Assembly (NCBI GenBank): GCA_003153315.1
Contig: PLYA01000098.1
Coordinates: 1-64,000, forward strand
Direction: 5' to 3'
DNA length: 64,000 bases
Source: Bacteroidota bacterium
GTDB taxonomy: Bacteria > Bacteroidota > Bacteroidia > B-17B0 > Aurantibacillaceae
Below, in pieces: positions 26,908-35,931 of this stretch (position 1 is its first letter; every line of letters starts with the position of its first letter). The position numbers and the translations under genes are program-made. A model generated the notes under the pieces. The model ran no database searches and was not told where the DNA came from. It saw only the letters and a list, made by a program, of their open reading frames with translations.

Positions 26908-27929
26908 TATACTGTGTAGTTTCCTTTTTTATTTTTATACTGGATTCCCTTTTCTTCTTTGGGCAAGATAGCATTATACCATTTACAATAATCTTCTATA
27001 GGTTCTAAAAACAATTCTTTTCTCACTTTATTAACTTCTTCAATTTTTCCGAATGGAATTATTAATATTTTATTAGCTATTGCTGTATCTTCAGAAAACA
27101 TCGACCCATGTGAAAGTAATGTCCCATATTTTTGAGCAAACACAAATTTTATGGAATCTTCTTTGCAAAATGGAAACCCCAAATAACAATAATCTACGGC
27201 CTTTGCCCAAGCAAGAGGATATTCATTTACTTGTTTAATCGCTTCGAACACATATGTTTCAAGCTCTTTTAACTCTTCCATAGGAAAATGTCTAATTATT
27301 AAATCTGCGCCATTAATTGAACTTTTACCCCACGGTCTAAATTCTCCTATTAAATTATAACCAGGCCACCCGTATTGTTCACATATCAAAAGAAGTTCTT
27401 TAATACTCCTTTTATCTACTTTAATCATTATTTTTCTTTGAATTTTCCATGGTAGTAAATTTACTGGACCTACTCTAGCCATTTGGTCTCTAATAACGAT
27501 GTGCCTTATTTTGGAAATTACTTTTTTATTTAATGTCTTTTTATATTCTTTAAATGCAACACTCATTCTTTTTCTTAATACTTTATCCTTGAAAAAGATG
27601 GAATCTAAAGTAGTTTTTCCTTTTACTCTTCTTGTTTTTATTTTTTTGTAATTACCGCCTCGCTTTGCATAACCATATAAATAAACCTTAGTTAAAGCGG
27701 CATCTTTTATATATAATGAATTAGAAGCTGCACATAAATAGTCTTGATTAAACCCACGAATAGAGTCTAGAGCAAAAGCAACTTTATAACAAGAATCTGC
27801 TTTAAAATATTGTTTATCTATAAAATAGTGTTGCGCTAAATTTATGTTGGAGTAATATTGTATAAACTGTGCTTGAGAAAAAGAAGTTCTGCATAAAATG
27901 AGAAAAAGGAATATTATTATATTTTTCAT
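26904..27929 (-). CDS. Uncharacterised secreted protein, possibly DUF6624-like
   Basis: About 341 residues from ATG 27929, placed immediately before the hydrophobic signal peptide (IIIFLFLILCRTSFSQ). The start at 27971 would run through the terminator of the neighbouring gene and is rejected. No firm family. The RDQ motif near residue 140 and the GWPGYNLIG segment near residue 190 are reminiscent of DUF6624-type proteins from Bacteroidota, but I hold that loosely. The N-terminal third looks TPR-like (HYFIDKQYFKADSCYKVAFALD). The gene is convergent with the second SGNH hydrolase, with a 4-bp overlap of 3' ends. Confidence 0.7.
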   Translation of the reverse strand: MKNIIIFLFLILCRTSFSQAQFIQYYSNINLAQHYFIDKQYFKADSCYKVAFALDSIRGFNQDYLCAASNSLYIKDAALTKVYLYGYAKRGGNYKKIKTRRVKGKTTLDSIFFKDKVLRKRMSVAFKEYKKTLNKKVISKIRHIVIRDQMARVGPVNLLPWKIQRKIMIKVDKRSIKELLLICEQYGWPGYNLIGEFRPWGKSSINGADLIIRHFPMEELKELETYVFEAIKQVNEYPLAWAKAVDYCYLGFPFCKEDSIKFVFAQKYGTLLSHGSMFSEDTAIANKILIIPFGKIEEVNKVRKELFLEPIEDYCKWYNAILPKEEKGIQYKNKKGNYTVY

Positions 27930-27951
27930 CTCAACAAATATAAAACAAAAA

Positions 27952-27977
27952 AAAGCCCCACATCTATGCAAGGCTTT
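27952..27977 (-). terminator. Terminator of protein C gene
   Basis: Inverted repeat AAAGCC-n14-GGCTTT, flanked by runs of T on both strands. It lies 13 bp after the protein C stop. A nearly identical hairpin, in opposite orientation, lies at 35884-35913 (shared AAGCC.CACATCT.TGCAAGGCT). Confidence 0.75.
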
Positions 27978-27989
27978 TTATCTAATAGC

Positions 27990-28754
27990 TTAACTAATCA
28001 AAGTAGTTTGCAAACCACTCCAAGGCCCGGCAAGTTCGGGGTGTTTGGGGTTATACCATTGCATAAATTCGCACAGCAACATGCCTGCATTGCCCGGGCC
28101 ATAATGTTTCACACTATCGGCTTTGGTTATTATTTCTATCGTCATGCCACTTGAATTTGGTTCAGTAGGCAATTCACTATTTGGTTTTATAAGTATATAA
28201 GAGCGGCGTATTTCGTAGCCCTCTTCTTTATAAGGTTTGTTTCGGTGTCTTTTGCCCTTTGTTTTGCTATGCGTAGCCAAAGGGTTGTTTGTAGCTGCTC
28301 CTGATGGGAAACATTTTGTTCTCACATCACCACCACCTAAGCCCATACTTTTAAAACTAACCAAATTTTTAGTACCCACACTATGTTTGGTTTTGGTTCT
28401 TTTGCTTAGGGGCCAGTTTAGTGCCATGCGATGGTTCTCGGTAAGTACCGATTGAGGAATATCATTGCAAATGCTGCTTACCGCTTTTTTTAAATCTATG
28501 CGTCGGCTTTGCACCAGCCCGTTTACGGTTTTTGTTTTGGTATTAGCATCGTTATGAAGCATCCGAAGCTCTTTCCAACCCAATTCGCCTTGCGGTATGC
28601 CTGCACCCGGGTTTGTATAAAGCAGGTTTAAATTAGTAAGGTTTGCGGTTGTAATACCTAAGTCAGACTGGTTATCATTCAGGCAATTTACTACTGTTGT
28701 TATTTTGCCGGAGAACTCTTCCAGTGTACCTTCCAGGTTTGGTGTAGTAGCCAT
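27990..28754 (-). CDS. Protein C: array-associated protein of the same family as protein B
   Basis: A 254-residue protein with no signal peptide, sorting domain or membrane segment. The first 110 residues look helical and end in VLTENHRMALNWPLSKRTKT, which parallels ALTDLQKEQIGLPITAKTGT of protein B. The second half looks beta-rich and ends with WYNPKHPELAGPWSGLQTTLIS; the GPWS ending is typical of an uncharacterised Bacteroidota family with an IPR.....W start, although that start is not obvious here. Array 3 lies 77 bp upstream on the same strand. It is monocistronic with its own terminator. Function unknown. Confidence 0.82.
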   Translation of the reverse strand: MATTPNLEGTLEEFSGKITTVVNCLNDNQSDLGITTANLTNLNLLYTNPGAGIPQGELGWKELRMLHNDANTKTKTVNGLVQSRRIDLKKAVSSICNDIPQSVLTENHRMALNWPLSKRTKTKHSVGTKNLVSFKSMGLGGGDVRTKCFPSGAATNNPLATHSKTKGKRHRNKPYKEEGYEIRRSYILIKPNSELPTEPNSSGMTIEIITKADSVKHYGPGNAGMLLCEFMQWYNPKHPELAGPWSGLQTTLIS

Positions 28755-28831
28755 GGTTATTATTTTTTATATGGTTGCTATTCGTACATTTTACTTGCTT
28801 TATTTATCAAACAAATTTCGTGCCACAAACT

Positions 28832-29041
28832 TTACAGAAGCTTTCCTAAACTTTATGGAAGTTTAGCTAAGTCTTACGGAAGTTTCTTTAAACCTTAAAA
28901 AAGTTTACCTAAATACTACATAAGCTTCTCTAAATCTTACAGAAGTTTATATAAACTTTACAGAAGCTTAGCTAAGTTTTAGATAAGTTTACGTAAACCT
29001 TACAAAAGCTTTTGTAAACTTTAGTTAAGTATTTGTAAAAG
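28832..29041 (-). repeat. 21-bp tandem repeat array 3 (10 units)
   Basis: Ten units of exactly 21 bp on the strand of protein C, of the form AGTTTAnnTAAACTTCTGTA plus A. The core GTTTA-n2-TAAAC is palindromic; in the best units the palindrome extends to AAGTTTATATAAACTT. All three frames contain stop codons on both strands, so this array cannot code for a repeat peptide. That argues for a DNA- or RNA-level function for the whole family of arrays. It fills most of the 322-bp gap between protein C and the dioxygenase gene. I see no copy of the 53-bp upstream block here. Confidence 0.95.
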
Positions 29042-29076
29042 GCATACAACTATTTAAAATAGCAACAGGAATGTCT

Positions 29077-29946
29077 TTAAATCTTAACTGAAGTCATGGA
29101 TAAAGAACCCATCAATGTTTTATCGTTAAAGAAGCTTACGTTTTCTTTCTCTTCTTTTAAGCCAAGTATATACAGCAGGGGCAAATAATGTTCGTTGGTG
29201 GGTATGGCCAAGGCGGCTGCTTTGCCAAGGGATGTGTAGTTTATTAAGTCTTTGTGGTTATTACTTTCAATTAGTTTTTTAAAAGTGGCGTTCATTTCAT
29301 TTGCCCAATCGTAGCCACCGTTTGGATTTTGCCAGTCTATCATACCCAGGTTATGCACCATATTGCCGCTGCCTATAATAAGCACACCTTTGTTTCGTAA
29401 CACGCTTAACTCTTTCGCTAAATCATAATGATATTGTGCAGGCTTGGTATAATCTAAACTAAACTGTATAACGGGTACATCGGCATGGGGGTACATTTGT
29501 TTTACTACACTCCAGCAACCGTGGTCCAAACCCCATGCTTCATCTAAGCCTACGGTGGTGCTTTTCACTTCCTCTTTTACTTGCTTGGCCAAGGCGGGGT
29601 TTCCGTTGGCAGGGTACTGCACATCAAACAATTCCTGCGGAAAGCCGCCAAAGTCGTGTATGGTTTTTGGCTTTTGCATGGCAGTTACAAAAGTGCCTCG
29701 TGTTTCCCAGTGTGCTGATATGCACAAAATAGCTTGCGGTTTGGGTAAGGCTGCGGGCAAGGCTTTCCATACTTTGCTGTATTCATTATCCTCAATGGCA
29801 TTCATGGGGTTGCCATGCCCTACAAACAACAAGGGCATTTTATCAGAATGCGAGATAAAACTATCGGATAGATTTTTTAAATCTTTTAAATTATTCATGG
29901 CTAGTAAACTTAGTAAAGAGTTTTTTACAAATATTCTTCGTTGCAT
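29077..29946 (-). CDS. YgiD-like extradiol ring-cleavage dioxygenase (LigB superfamily)
   Basis: About 289 residues from ATG 29946 (MQRRIFVKN). This start gives the N-terminus usual for Bacteroidota homologues; an open frame continues upstream to 30183 but runs through a GC-rich repeat and encodes no conserved sequence. Family motifs are LLFVGHGNPMNAIE (about residue 37), CISAHWETRGTFV, DHGCWSVVKQMYP and IIGSGNMVHNLG, with the metal-ligand histidines of LigB-type enzymes. YgiD of E. coli acts as a 4,5-DOPA extradiol dioxygenase; the natural substrate here is unknown. Confidence 0.9.
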   Translation of the reverse strand: MQRRIFVKNSLLSLLAMNNLKDLKNLSDSFISHSDKMPLLFVGHGNPMNAIEDNEYSKVWKALPAALPKPQAILCISAHWETRGTFVTAMQKPKTIHDFGGFPQELFDVQYPANGNPALAKQVKEEVKSTTVGLDEAWGLDHGCWSVVKQMYPHADVPVIQFSLDYTKPAQYHYDLAKELSVLRNKGVLIIGSGNMVHNLGMIDWQNPNGGYDWANEMNATFKKLIESNNHKDLINYTSLGKAAALAIPTNEHYLPLLYILGLKEEKENVSFFNDKTLMGSLSMTSVKI

Positions 29947-30012
29947 GCTATTGCAAATAATAGCATAAAGAAGCTGTTTAAATTTCATTTTATAAAAAAA
30001 ATTTATGCTTTC

Positions 30013-30265
30013 TTTTTCCTTGACGAAAAAGAAACAAAAAGTCAAGACAAAACGATCTGCAGCGCACAAGGCAAATCTGCTCCGCGTTTTGTCGGGCTTG
30101 CGCTCGGTTTTCAAATTACGCTGGTTACGTAAACCCGGGGCAGGTGTCCACGAACGGAGCGAACTTGAGTGCAGACAAGCCAAGCAGGGTAAGCCTTGTG
30201 CGCCAGTCGGAACGAAAGTTGGCGTTCGTGGTGGCTTTTTGCAATACTTTTTTGCGGCAGAAAAA
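30013..30265. repeat. GC-rich dispersed-repeat-like segment
   Basis: A 250-bp stretch much richer in GC than its surroundings, between the infC terminator and the dioxygenase gene. It opens with GACGAAAAAGAAACAAAAAG and TCAAGACAAAACGATC. It continues with many short inverted motifs such as CCACGAACGGAGCGAAC and AACGAAAGTTGGCGTTCGTGG. Sequences of this type recur between genes in Chitinophagales genomes, as far as I know. It encodes no plausible protein. It could be a non-autonomous mobile or REP-like element. Confidence 0.55.
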
Positions 30266-30309
30266 AGTATTATAAAAAAATCTGATTAAATTTTAAACAG
30301 ATTCTAGGT

Positions 30310-30342
30310 TAAAAAGAAAAAGCCCCACATTACGGTAGGGCT
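30310..30342 (-). terminator. Terminator of thrS-infC
   Basis: Hairpin with stem AGCCC/GGGCT (30321-30342), extended by imperfect pairs, followed on the minus strand by TTTTTCTTTTT. It lies about 28 bp after the infC stop and ends the transcription unit before any rpmI or rplT. Confidence 0.8.
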
Positions 30343-30370
30343 CTTGTTTTTTATTTCTTAATTAGAGTGA

Positions 30371-30973
30371 TTATTTTTTCTTAGGGCCAAGTATCATAAT
30401 CATACGCTTGCCATCCAGTTGAGGCATTTGTTCAGGCTTTCCAAACTCTTCCAACTCACTGGCAAAACGAAGTAATAGTATTTCACCTTGTTGTTTAAAG
30501 GCAATTTCTCTTCCTCTAAAAAACACAAAGGCTTTTACTTTAAAACCATCTTTTAAAAACTCAATAGCGTGGTTCTTTTTAAAGTTATAATCGTGGTCAT
30601 CGGTATGCGGACCAAAACGAATTTCTTTTACAACAACTCTGGAAGCTTTTGATTTAGTTTCTTTCAGCTTCTTTTTAAGCTCGTATAAAAACTTTTTATA
30701 GTCTATAATTTTGCAAACGGGTGGTACAATCTGAGGGGCAATTTCAACAAGGTCTAAACCTTGTTCTTGTGCCATTTCAATAGCTCTTTTTATGGGATAG
30801 ACCCCTGCCTCAATGCCATCACCTACTACACGGACTTCAGCTGCGGTAATTTTTTCGTTAATGCGATGCGCATCTTCTTTTTTAATCGGACCTCTGAATC
30901 CGGGTTTATAAGGTTTATTTGGTTTTTTAAATGCCGGTTTAAATCCTCCGGGTTTGTTGAATGGTGCTGCGAT
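30371..30973 (-). CDS. infC: Translation initiation factor IF-3, with an AUC start codon
   Basis: 200 residues. IF-3 binds the 30S subunit and checks start-codon pairing. The frame upstream of the first internal Met (30775) encodes genuine IF-3: [18 protein letters not shown], then [17 protein letters not shown], continuing into [19 protein letters not shown] and the C-terminal [16 protein letters not shown] and GPKKK. No ATG, GTG or TTG starts this part. ATC at 30973 is placed 5 nt after a perfect AGGAGG, one of the few strong Shine-Dalgarno sequences in the window. Non-canonical starts (AUU, AUC) on infC are a known autoregulatory device. A basic, Pro/Lys-rich extension of about 30 residues precedes the core. 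It begins 31 bp after thrS. Confidence 0.93.
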   Translation of the reverse strand: MAAPFNKPGGFKPAFKKPNKPYKPGFRGPIKKEDAHRINEKITAAEVRVVGDGIEAGVYPIKRAIEMAQEQGLDLVEIAPQIVPPVCKIIDYKKFLYELKKKLKETKSKASRVVVKEIRFGPHTDDHDYNFKKNHAIEFLKDGFKVKAFVFFRGREIAFKQQGEILLLRFASELEEFGKPEQMPQLDGKRMIMILGPKKK

Positions 30974-30984
30974 GTTAACCTCCT
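30974..30984 (-). promoter_or_regulatory. Strong Shine-Dalgarno deciding the AUC start of infC
   Basis: On the minus strand, AGGAGG-TTAAC-ATC. The AGGAGG is exact and the spacing optimal. It supports initiation at the unusual AUC codon, which would make infC translation sensitive to IF-3 level. Confidence 0.8.
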
Positions 30985-31004
30985 GTTTTAGTTTATATTT
31001 TTAT

Positions 31005-32966
31005 TTATTTTACTTCTTCTTTTAATGTTTCCTTTTTGAAATCGTTTTCGATTTCCTGTTTAATCATGTTAGCAAATTCATCAATGCTGAATATGCCTTC
31101 ATCTCCCTTACCGTGCTTACGAACAGCCACTTTTTTCTCACTCGCTTCTTTCTCTCCTACAATAAGCATGTAAGGAATCTTTTTCATTTCATTATCGCGT
31201 ATCTTCCTTCCAATCTTTTCGTCGCGATCATCAACGAAGCCACGAATATCGGAATTATTTAATAATTGCAAAACTTCATGCGCGTAGTCGTTAAAGCGTT
31301 CGCTTATAGGAAGAATAGCAATTTGGTCGGGAGTTAACCAAAGCGGAAAATTACCGCCGCAATGTTCTATTAGTACTGCAATGAATCTTTCTAATGAACC
31401 AAAAGGTGCGCGGTGAATCATCACAGGGCGATGCTTTTGGTTATCGCTTCCGGTATACTCTAACTCAAAACGCTCGGGCAAATTGTAATCAACCTGTATA
31501 GTACCCAGTTGCCATTTTCTACCGATGGCATCTTTCACCATAAAATCCAACTTCGGACCATAGAAGGCAGCTTCTCCATATTCGGTAACGGTGCGCAAAC
31601 CTTTTTCTTTGGCAGCATCAATTATGGCTTGCTCGGCTAAGTTCCAGTTTTCATCTGTACCAATATATTTTGCGCGGTCTTCTTTATCGCGTAAAGAGAT
31701 TTGTGCGGTATAATCTTTAAAATCTAATGCCTTAAAAACATGCAACACCAAATCGATTACTTTGCAAAACTCTTCGTTTACCTGATCGGGGCGGACAAAC
31801 AAATGCGCATCATCCTGAGTAAAGCCACGCACGCGGGTTAAACCATGTAGCTCTCCGGCTTGCTCATATCGATATACGGTACCAAATTCTGCATAACGAA
31901 CAGGTAAATCTTTATACGATTTTGGATGTGCTTTATATATCTCGCAATGGTGCGGACAGTTCATCGGCTTTAAAAAGAACTCCTCATTCTCACGCGGAGT
32001 TTTAATTGGCTGAAAAGAATCTGCTCCGTATTTTTCGTAATGGCCGGAACAAACATAGAGGTCTTTATGCGCAATATGCGGAGTAGCCACCGGCAAATAA
32101 CCTGCCTTAAGCTGTGCGCGTTGCATAAATTGAATTAGTCTTTCGCGCAAGGCAGCACCCTTTGGCAACCATAGAGGCAAACCCATACCAACCTTTTCAG
32201 AGAAATGGAATAACTCCAGCTCTTTACCCAGTTTGCGGTGGTCGCGCTTTTTAGCTTCTTCCAGTAAAGCTAAGTATTCTTTTAGTTCTTTATCTTTAGG
32301 GAAAGTGATACCGTATATGCGGGTAAGCATTTTGTTCTTCTCGTTACCACGCCAGTAGGCACCTGCAAGGTTCATCAACTTAATAGATTTGATGAAGCCG
32401 GTGTTTGGAATATGCGGGCCACGACACAAATCGGTAAAGTTGCCTTGTGTGTAAAAAGTTATTTCGCCATCGGGCAAACCATCTATTAATTCCAGTTTAT
32501 ACTGGTCGCCTTTTTCAGTAAAATATTTTATGGCATCGGCCTTAGAAACATCCTTACGCACATACTCGCTTTTTTTAGCAGCAAGCTCCTGCATTTTAGC
32601 TTCTATTTTAGGAAGTTCTTCGGGAGTGATGGGTTTATCTCCAAAATCAACATCATAGTAAAAACCATTTTCAATAGGCGGGCCAATACCCAGCTTTACA
32701 CCAGGATATAAGGCTTCCAATGCCTCAGCCATTAGGTGGGCAGACGAGTGCCACATGGTTTGCTTACCATCGGTATCATTCCATGTAAGAAGGGTTAAGT
32801 TGCAATCTGCGTTAAGGGGGCGTGTAGCATCCCAAACTTCGCCATTAATTTTGGCGGCTAATACGTTGCGGGCAAGCCCTTCGCTAATGCTAAGCGCAAC
32901 CTGTAGTGAGGTAGTTCCTTTTTGATATTCGCGAATGGAACCATCGGGTAAAGTTATTTTTATCAT
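31005..32966 (-). CDS. thrS: Threonyl-tRNA synthetase
   Basis: A 653-residue class II synthetase that charges tRNA-Thr. Domains: TGS (1-62, [14 protein letters not shown]), editing domain with the zinc-binding motifs ([21 protein letters not shown] near 80-100 and the C..H region near 185), catalytic core 260-540 with [11 protein letters not shown] and [12 protein letters not shown], and anticodon-binding domain to the end. Motif 3 is [11 protein letters not shown]. Full length. Its leader contains a small CCTAC...GTAGG hairpin just before the start codon. It is transcribed with infC. Confidence 0.97.
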   Translation of the reverse strand: MIKITLPDGSIREYQKGTTSLQVALSISEGLARNVLAAKINGEVWDATRPLNADCNLTLLTWNDTDGKQTMWHSSAHLMAEALEALYPGVKLGIGPPIENGFYYDVDFGDKPITPEELPKIEAKMQELAAKKSEYVRKDVSKADAIKYFTEKGDQYKLELIDGLPDGEITFYTQGNFTDLCRGPHIPNTGFIKSIKLMNLAGAYWRGNEKNKMLTRIYGITFPKDKELKEYLALLEEAKKRDHRKLGKELELFHFSEKVGMGLPLWLPKGAALRERLIQFMQRAQLKAGYLPVATPHIAHKDLYVCSGHYEKYGADSFQPIKTPRENEEFFLKPMNCPHHCEIYKAHPKSYKDLPVRYAEFGTVYRYEQAGELHGLTRVRGFTQDDAHLFVRPDQVNEEFCKVIDLVLHVFKALDFKDYTAQISLRDKEDRAKYIGTDENWNLAEQAIIDAAKEKGLRTVTEYGEAAFYGPKLDFMVKDAIGRKWQLGTIQVDYNLPERFELEYTGSDNQKHRPVMIHRAPFGSLERFIAVLIEHCGGNFPLWLTPDQIAILPISERFNDYAHEVLQLLNNSDIRGFVDDRDEKIGRKIRDNEMKKIPYMLIVGEKEASEKKVAVRKHGKGDEGIFSIDEFANMIKQEIENDFKKETLKEEVK

Positions 32967-33102
32967 ATTTTATTTTCTCCTACTAACAACGTAGGTTTAA
33001 GTTCAGGTGCAAAGGTAGGGAATTATCATTTAAAAACAGATTGGGAACTGCCTTTATCAGCTTTTTTTTGCCATTTAAATTTTTTCTAATAAAAAACGCA
33101 TA

Positions 33103-35634
33103 CTAATTCCCCTGTACAGGCGGATTAGTTAAATTAGGGTCTTCTGCTTCTTTTTGTTTTTTGAACTCAAGCTTACCAAACTTATACGTAAAGTTAAGGC
33201 CAAAAGAACGGTAGGGCAACTCACGCACGTTATATAACGTAAAGTTTGGCCCGGTAAGTTCTGTTTTTTGGTTTACGTATTTATTAAAGGGATTGGTGGT
33301 AGTAAATGCAATACTTCCCTTCTTTTTAAATAGTTGTATCCTGATGGCAATGTTATAAGTAAAGAACGCAGGCATTTTTCCCTGTACATTAATTCTTTGC
33401 GAATTATAATTACCAAACAATTCTGTACTTAATATATCAAGTATTTGATAGGAAGCATTGAGGTTAGCACGATAATTAAACCCGCTGATATTGCTGTTAG
33501 GTGCAAGGTTGTTTACTATATAACGTTGGAAACCGGATATATTAGAACGCAGATTAAACTTTTTTGCAATGGGTACAGATACAAATACGTTCATCCCGAA
33601 ATTATTTTCTACGCCAATATTCTCTCGGGTGCTTATGGCAACATTGGTATAGGTAGAATCTCCAATGGTATAAGTAGGATAATAACGGGTATACGATTGT
33701 ATATCCTGTGTGTTGCCTCTAAAGAAAAGAGCTACATTTATGTTTGCTCCTTTTTCAAAAGACTTGTTATAACCCAGTTCTATATTGTTGGCAAGTTCTG
33801 GCTTCAAGTTAGGGTTACCTGTGGTTATGTTTTTAGGGTCGCTCACATTAAAAAAGGGATTTAAGTCGCTATAATCAGGACGTTGTATGCGGTGCGTGTA
33901 ACTTATTTTAAATGTATTATGATTCTTAAAGGAATGAGAAATTACACCCGATGGAACAAACGCATTATAGGGCTGTATGTTTACGGCACTAACGTTTGAA
34001 AAAGTGGCTTTGGTATCTGTATATTCATAACGGCAGCCCGCTTTCATATCCAACCAGTTGAATAATTTAAAAGTGCCTGAAAGATAACAGGCATAAATGT
34101 TTCTGTTATAGTTAAGTGCCGATGATTGTGTGGTACTGTAGTTATAATTATCCGCTGCTGTATTTAGCAGATACACATCAGATGCACTGTTCAATTGCCG
34201 TAATACGGTTTTAGCTCCGGTTTCAAGGGTAATGTTTTCCGTTAACGGATGCGTATAGTTTATAGAGATATTGGTTTGCTTATCTGTACCCAGGTTTTTT
34301 CCGTTAGAACCTGCAAAAAGAGAATCGGGGTGTATATATTTTTGTGTTTGTCCGTAATTAGAAATGTTATTGGCATCAGAAGCAGTATATAAAACCTCCA
34401 ACTCCTGCCCTTCTTTCTTAAAAGTTTTTTTATAATTCAGGTTCCAATCAAACACCTGCGAATTAAAATTGCTGTTTGAATTAACCAGGTTGTTTATATT
34501 AGAAAGTGTATTGCCACTATAATCCTGAATGCTAGTCTCCCGGTTTATGACACCCATGTTGTTATTCCCAAAGTTATTGTAGCTAAAGGCTGCCGTTATA
34601 TTATCTTTTGGTGTTATGGCCCAATCAATACTGGCACCTGTTTGAAAGCCTCTTCGGGTAAAATCGCTGGTACCATTTTGATTGAGTTGTGTATTTTGCA
34701 GTAGGGTAGGGTCTTGCGAAGCACGGTTCATGTTGTTTATCGTAGTTGTGTTTATTTGCCCGTTTCCGCTAAAAAAAGCATTAGCTCCAAATTTACCTTT
34801 GCGTGCACTCAGGTTAAACGAACCATTTTGTAAACGGGTACCTCCGGTTAAAGATACATTGCCATTAATGCCCTGTGCGGTAACTTTTTTTAAAATAATA
34901 TTTATAATACCTCCCGTTCCTTCGGCATCGTATCGGGCACCCGGACTGGTAATAACCTCTATGCTTTGTATCTGACTGGCGGGTATAGACTGCAACACAT
35001 CCGTTAAGTTATTGCCAAACACACTCGATGGTTTTCCGTTAATTAAAAAACGTATGTTGGCATTGCCCTGCAATTCTACATTCCCATCCACATCAACCGA
35101 TACCTGTGGCACTTTCTTTAATATATCTGTGGCTACTCCGCCCTGAGAGGTTAAATCCCTCTCGGCATTATACACCATTTTATCAATCTTGTTTTCTATA
35201 ATGCTTTTCTCACCCTCAACCACAATCTCTTTCAGTTTTATTTGCTGGTTAATCAGCTTAATATCGCCCAAAGCAAGGCTTGCATTGTTTTTATCTACTA
35301 CAATATCTGCTTTGGTGGTGGTTTTGTAGCCCACAAAGTAAATCAGCATTTTGTATCTGCCATCGGCAATGCCGGTTAACTTAAATAAACCCTTATCATC
35401 GGTAGTAGTGCCGTTAACCACCTTGTTTTCTTCCTGCGTTTGCAAACTTATGGTGGCATACTCTACCCCCTTGCCGGTAAGAGAATCTATAATCCTTCCG
35501 TTAATTTTGCCCCCGCCCTTATTATCAGACTGTTGTGCAGACAGCAAAAAGCCATTTAGCAGCAACAGAGCTACAAACAGGCTTTTTTTAACCCGTTTAG
35601 CTTTAGAAATAAAGAAAACAAATACTCGGGCCAT
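33103..35634 (-). CDS. TonB-dependent-receptor-like outer-membrane beta-barrel protein
   Basis: An 843-residue outer-membrane protein. Order: signal peptide (about 1-34), CarboxypepD_reg-like domain (about 42-125; INGRIIDSLTGKGVEYATISL), plug-like domain (about 135-255; VDVDGNVELQGNANIRFLINGKP, SPGARYDAEGTGGIINI), then the barrel to about residue 825 (OMP_b-brl_3 type; TYKFGKLEFKKQKE near the end). The C-terminus is Pro/Asn-rich rather than ending in a barrel strand. Such proteins are usually TonB-linked importers, but no SusD-like partner or substrate gene is adjacent, so the ligand is unknown. Array 5 lies upstream. Confidence 0.9.
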   Translation of the reverse strand: MARVFVFFISKAKRVKKSLFVALLLLNGFLLSAQQSDNKGGGKINGRIIDSLTGKGVEYATISLQTQEENKVVNGTTTDDKGLFKLTGIADGRYKMLIYFVGYKTTTKADIVVDKNNASLALGDIKLINQQIKLKEIVVEGEKSIIENKIDKMVYNAERDLTSQGGVATDILKKVPQVSVDVDGNVELQGNANIRFLINGKPSSVFGNNLTDVLQSIPASQIQSIEVITSPGARYDAEGTGGIINIILKKVTAQGINGNVSLTGGTRLQNGSFNLSARKGKFGANAFFSGNGQINTTTINNMNRASQDPTLLQNTQLNQNGTSDFTRRGFQTGASIDWAITPKDNITAAFSYNNFGNNNMGVINRETSIQDYSGNTLSNINNLVNSNSNFNSQVFDWNLNYKKTFKKEGQELEVLYTASDANNISNYGQTQKYIHPDSLFAGSNGKNLGTDKQTNISINYTHPLTENITLETGAKTVLRQLNSASDVYLLNTAADNYNYSTTQSSALNYNRNIYACYLSGTFKLFNWLDMKAGCRYEYTDTKATFSNVSAVNIQPYNAFVPSGVISHSFKNHNTFKISYTHRIQRPDYSDLNPFFNVSDPKNITTGNPNLKPELANNIELGYNKSFEKGANINVALFFRGNTQDIQSYTRYYPTYTIGDSTYTNVAISTRENIGVENNFGMNVFVSVPIAKKFNLRSNISGFQRYIVNNLAPNSNISGFNYRANLNASYQILDILSTELFGNYNSQRINVQGKMPAFFTYNIAIRIQLFKKKGSIAFTTTNPFNKYVNQKTELTGPNFTLYNVRELPYRSFGLNFTYKFGKLEFKKQKEAEDPNLTNPPVQGN

Positions 35635-35749
35635 ACCTCCCTTTACACAAGGGCGGCAAATATAAGCCTGTATTTTGAAAGCGAACTATATACACTTCTT
35701 AAGAAATGGTAAATCTGTAAATTATTGAATTAGACGCATTTTTTCGGTT

Positions 35750-35865
35750 TTCCAAGCACGGAAAGAAACATTCCAATCACGGAAAGAAACATTCCAAGCA
35801 CGGAAAGAAGCATACCAAGCATGGGAAGAAGCATAACAAGCATGGAAAGAGGCATTCCAAGCCCC
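35750..35865 (-). repeat. 21-bp tandem repeat array 5 (5.5 units)
   Basis: Five full units and half of a sixth, 21 bp each. The + strand unit begins TTCCAAGCACGG and ends AAAGAAACA. The inverted repeat TTCC-n6-GGAA is kept in most units. It lies in the 297-bp gap between the barrel gene (minus) and a plus-strand gene. On the minus strand it would follow AAGGCTCTTT by about 26 nt, like arrays 2 and 4, but here those bases also form the stem of a terminator-like hairpin. Its strand is therefore uncertain. Confidence 0.92.
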
Positions 35866-35883
35866 ATAATTATAAAACATACT

Positions 35884-35913
35884 AAAGAGCCTTGCAGAGA
35901 TGTGAGGCTTTTT
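35884..35913 (+). terminator. Terminator-like hairpin next to array 5
   Basis: AGCCT-n12-AGGCT followed by TTTTTTATTTTA on the + strand. Its sequence is almost the reverse complement of the hairpin at 27952-27977. No + strand gene ends just before it, so it may end a transcript across array 5 or be a dispersed element. Confidence 0.5.
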
Positions 35914-35931
35914 TATTTTATATTTGAGGGG

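Noticed and set aside
29947-30183. N-terminal extension of the dioxygenase
   Set aside because: The 79 extra codons run through the GC-rich repeat and have no counterpart in the family.
35884-35893. CTCTTT box of array 5 as proof of its minus-strand direction
   Set aside because: The same bases form the stem of a repeated terminator-like hairpin, so the match to arrays 2 and 4 may be accidental.
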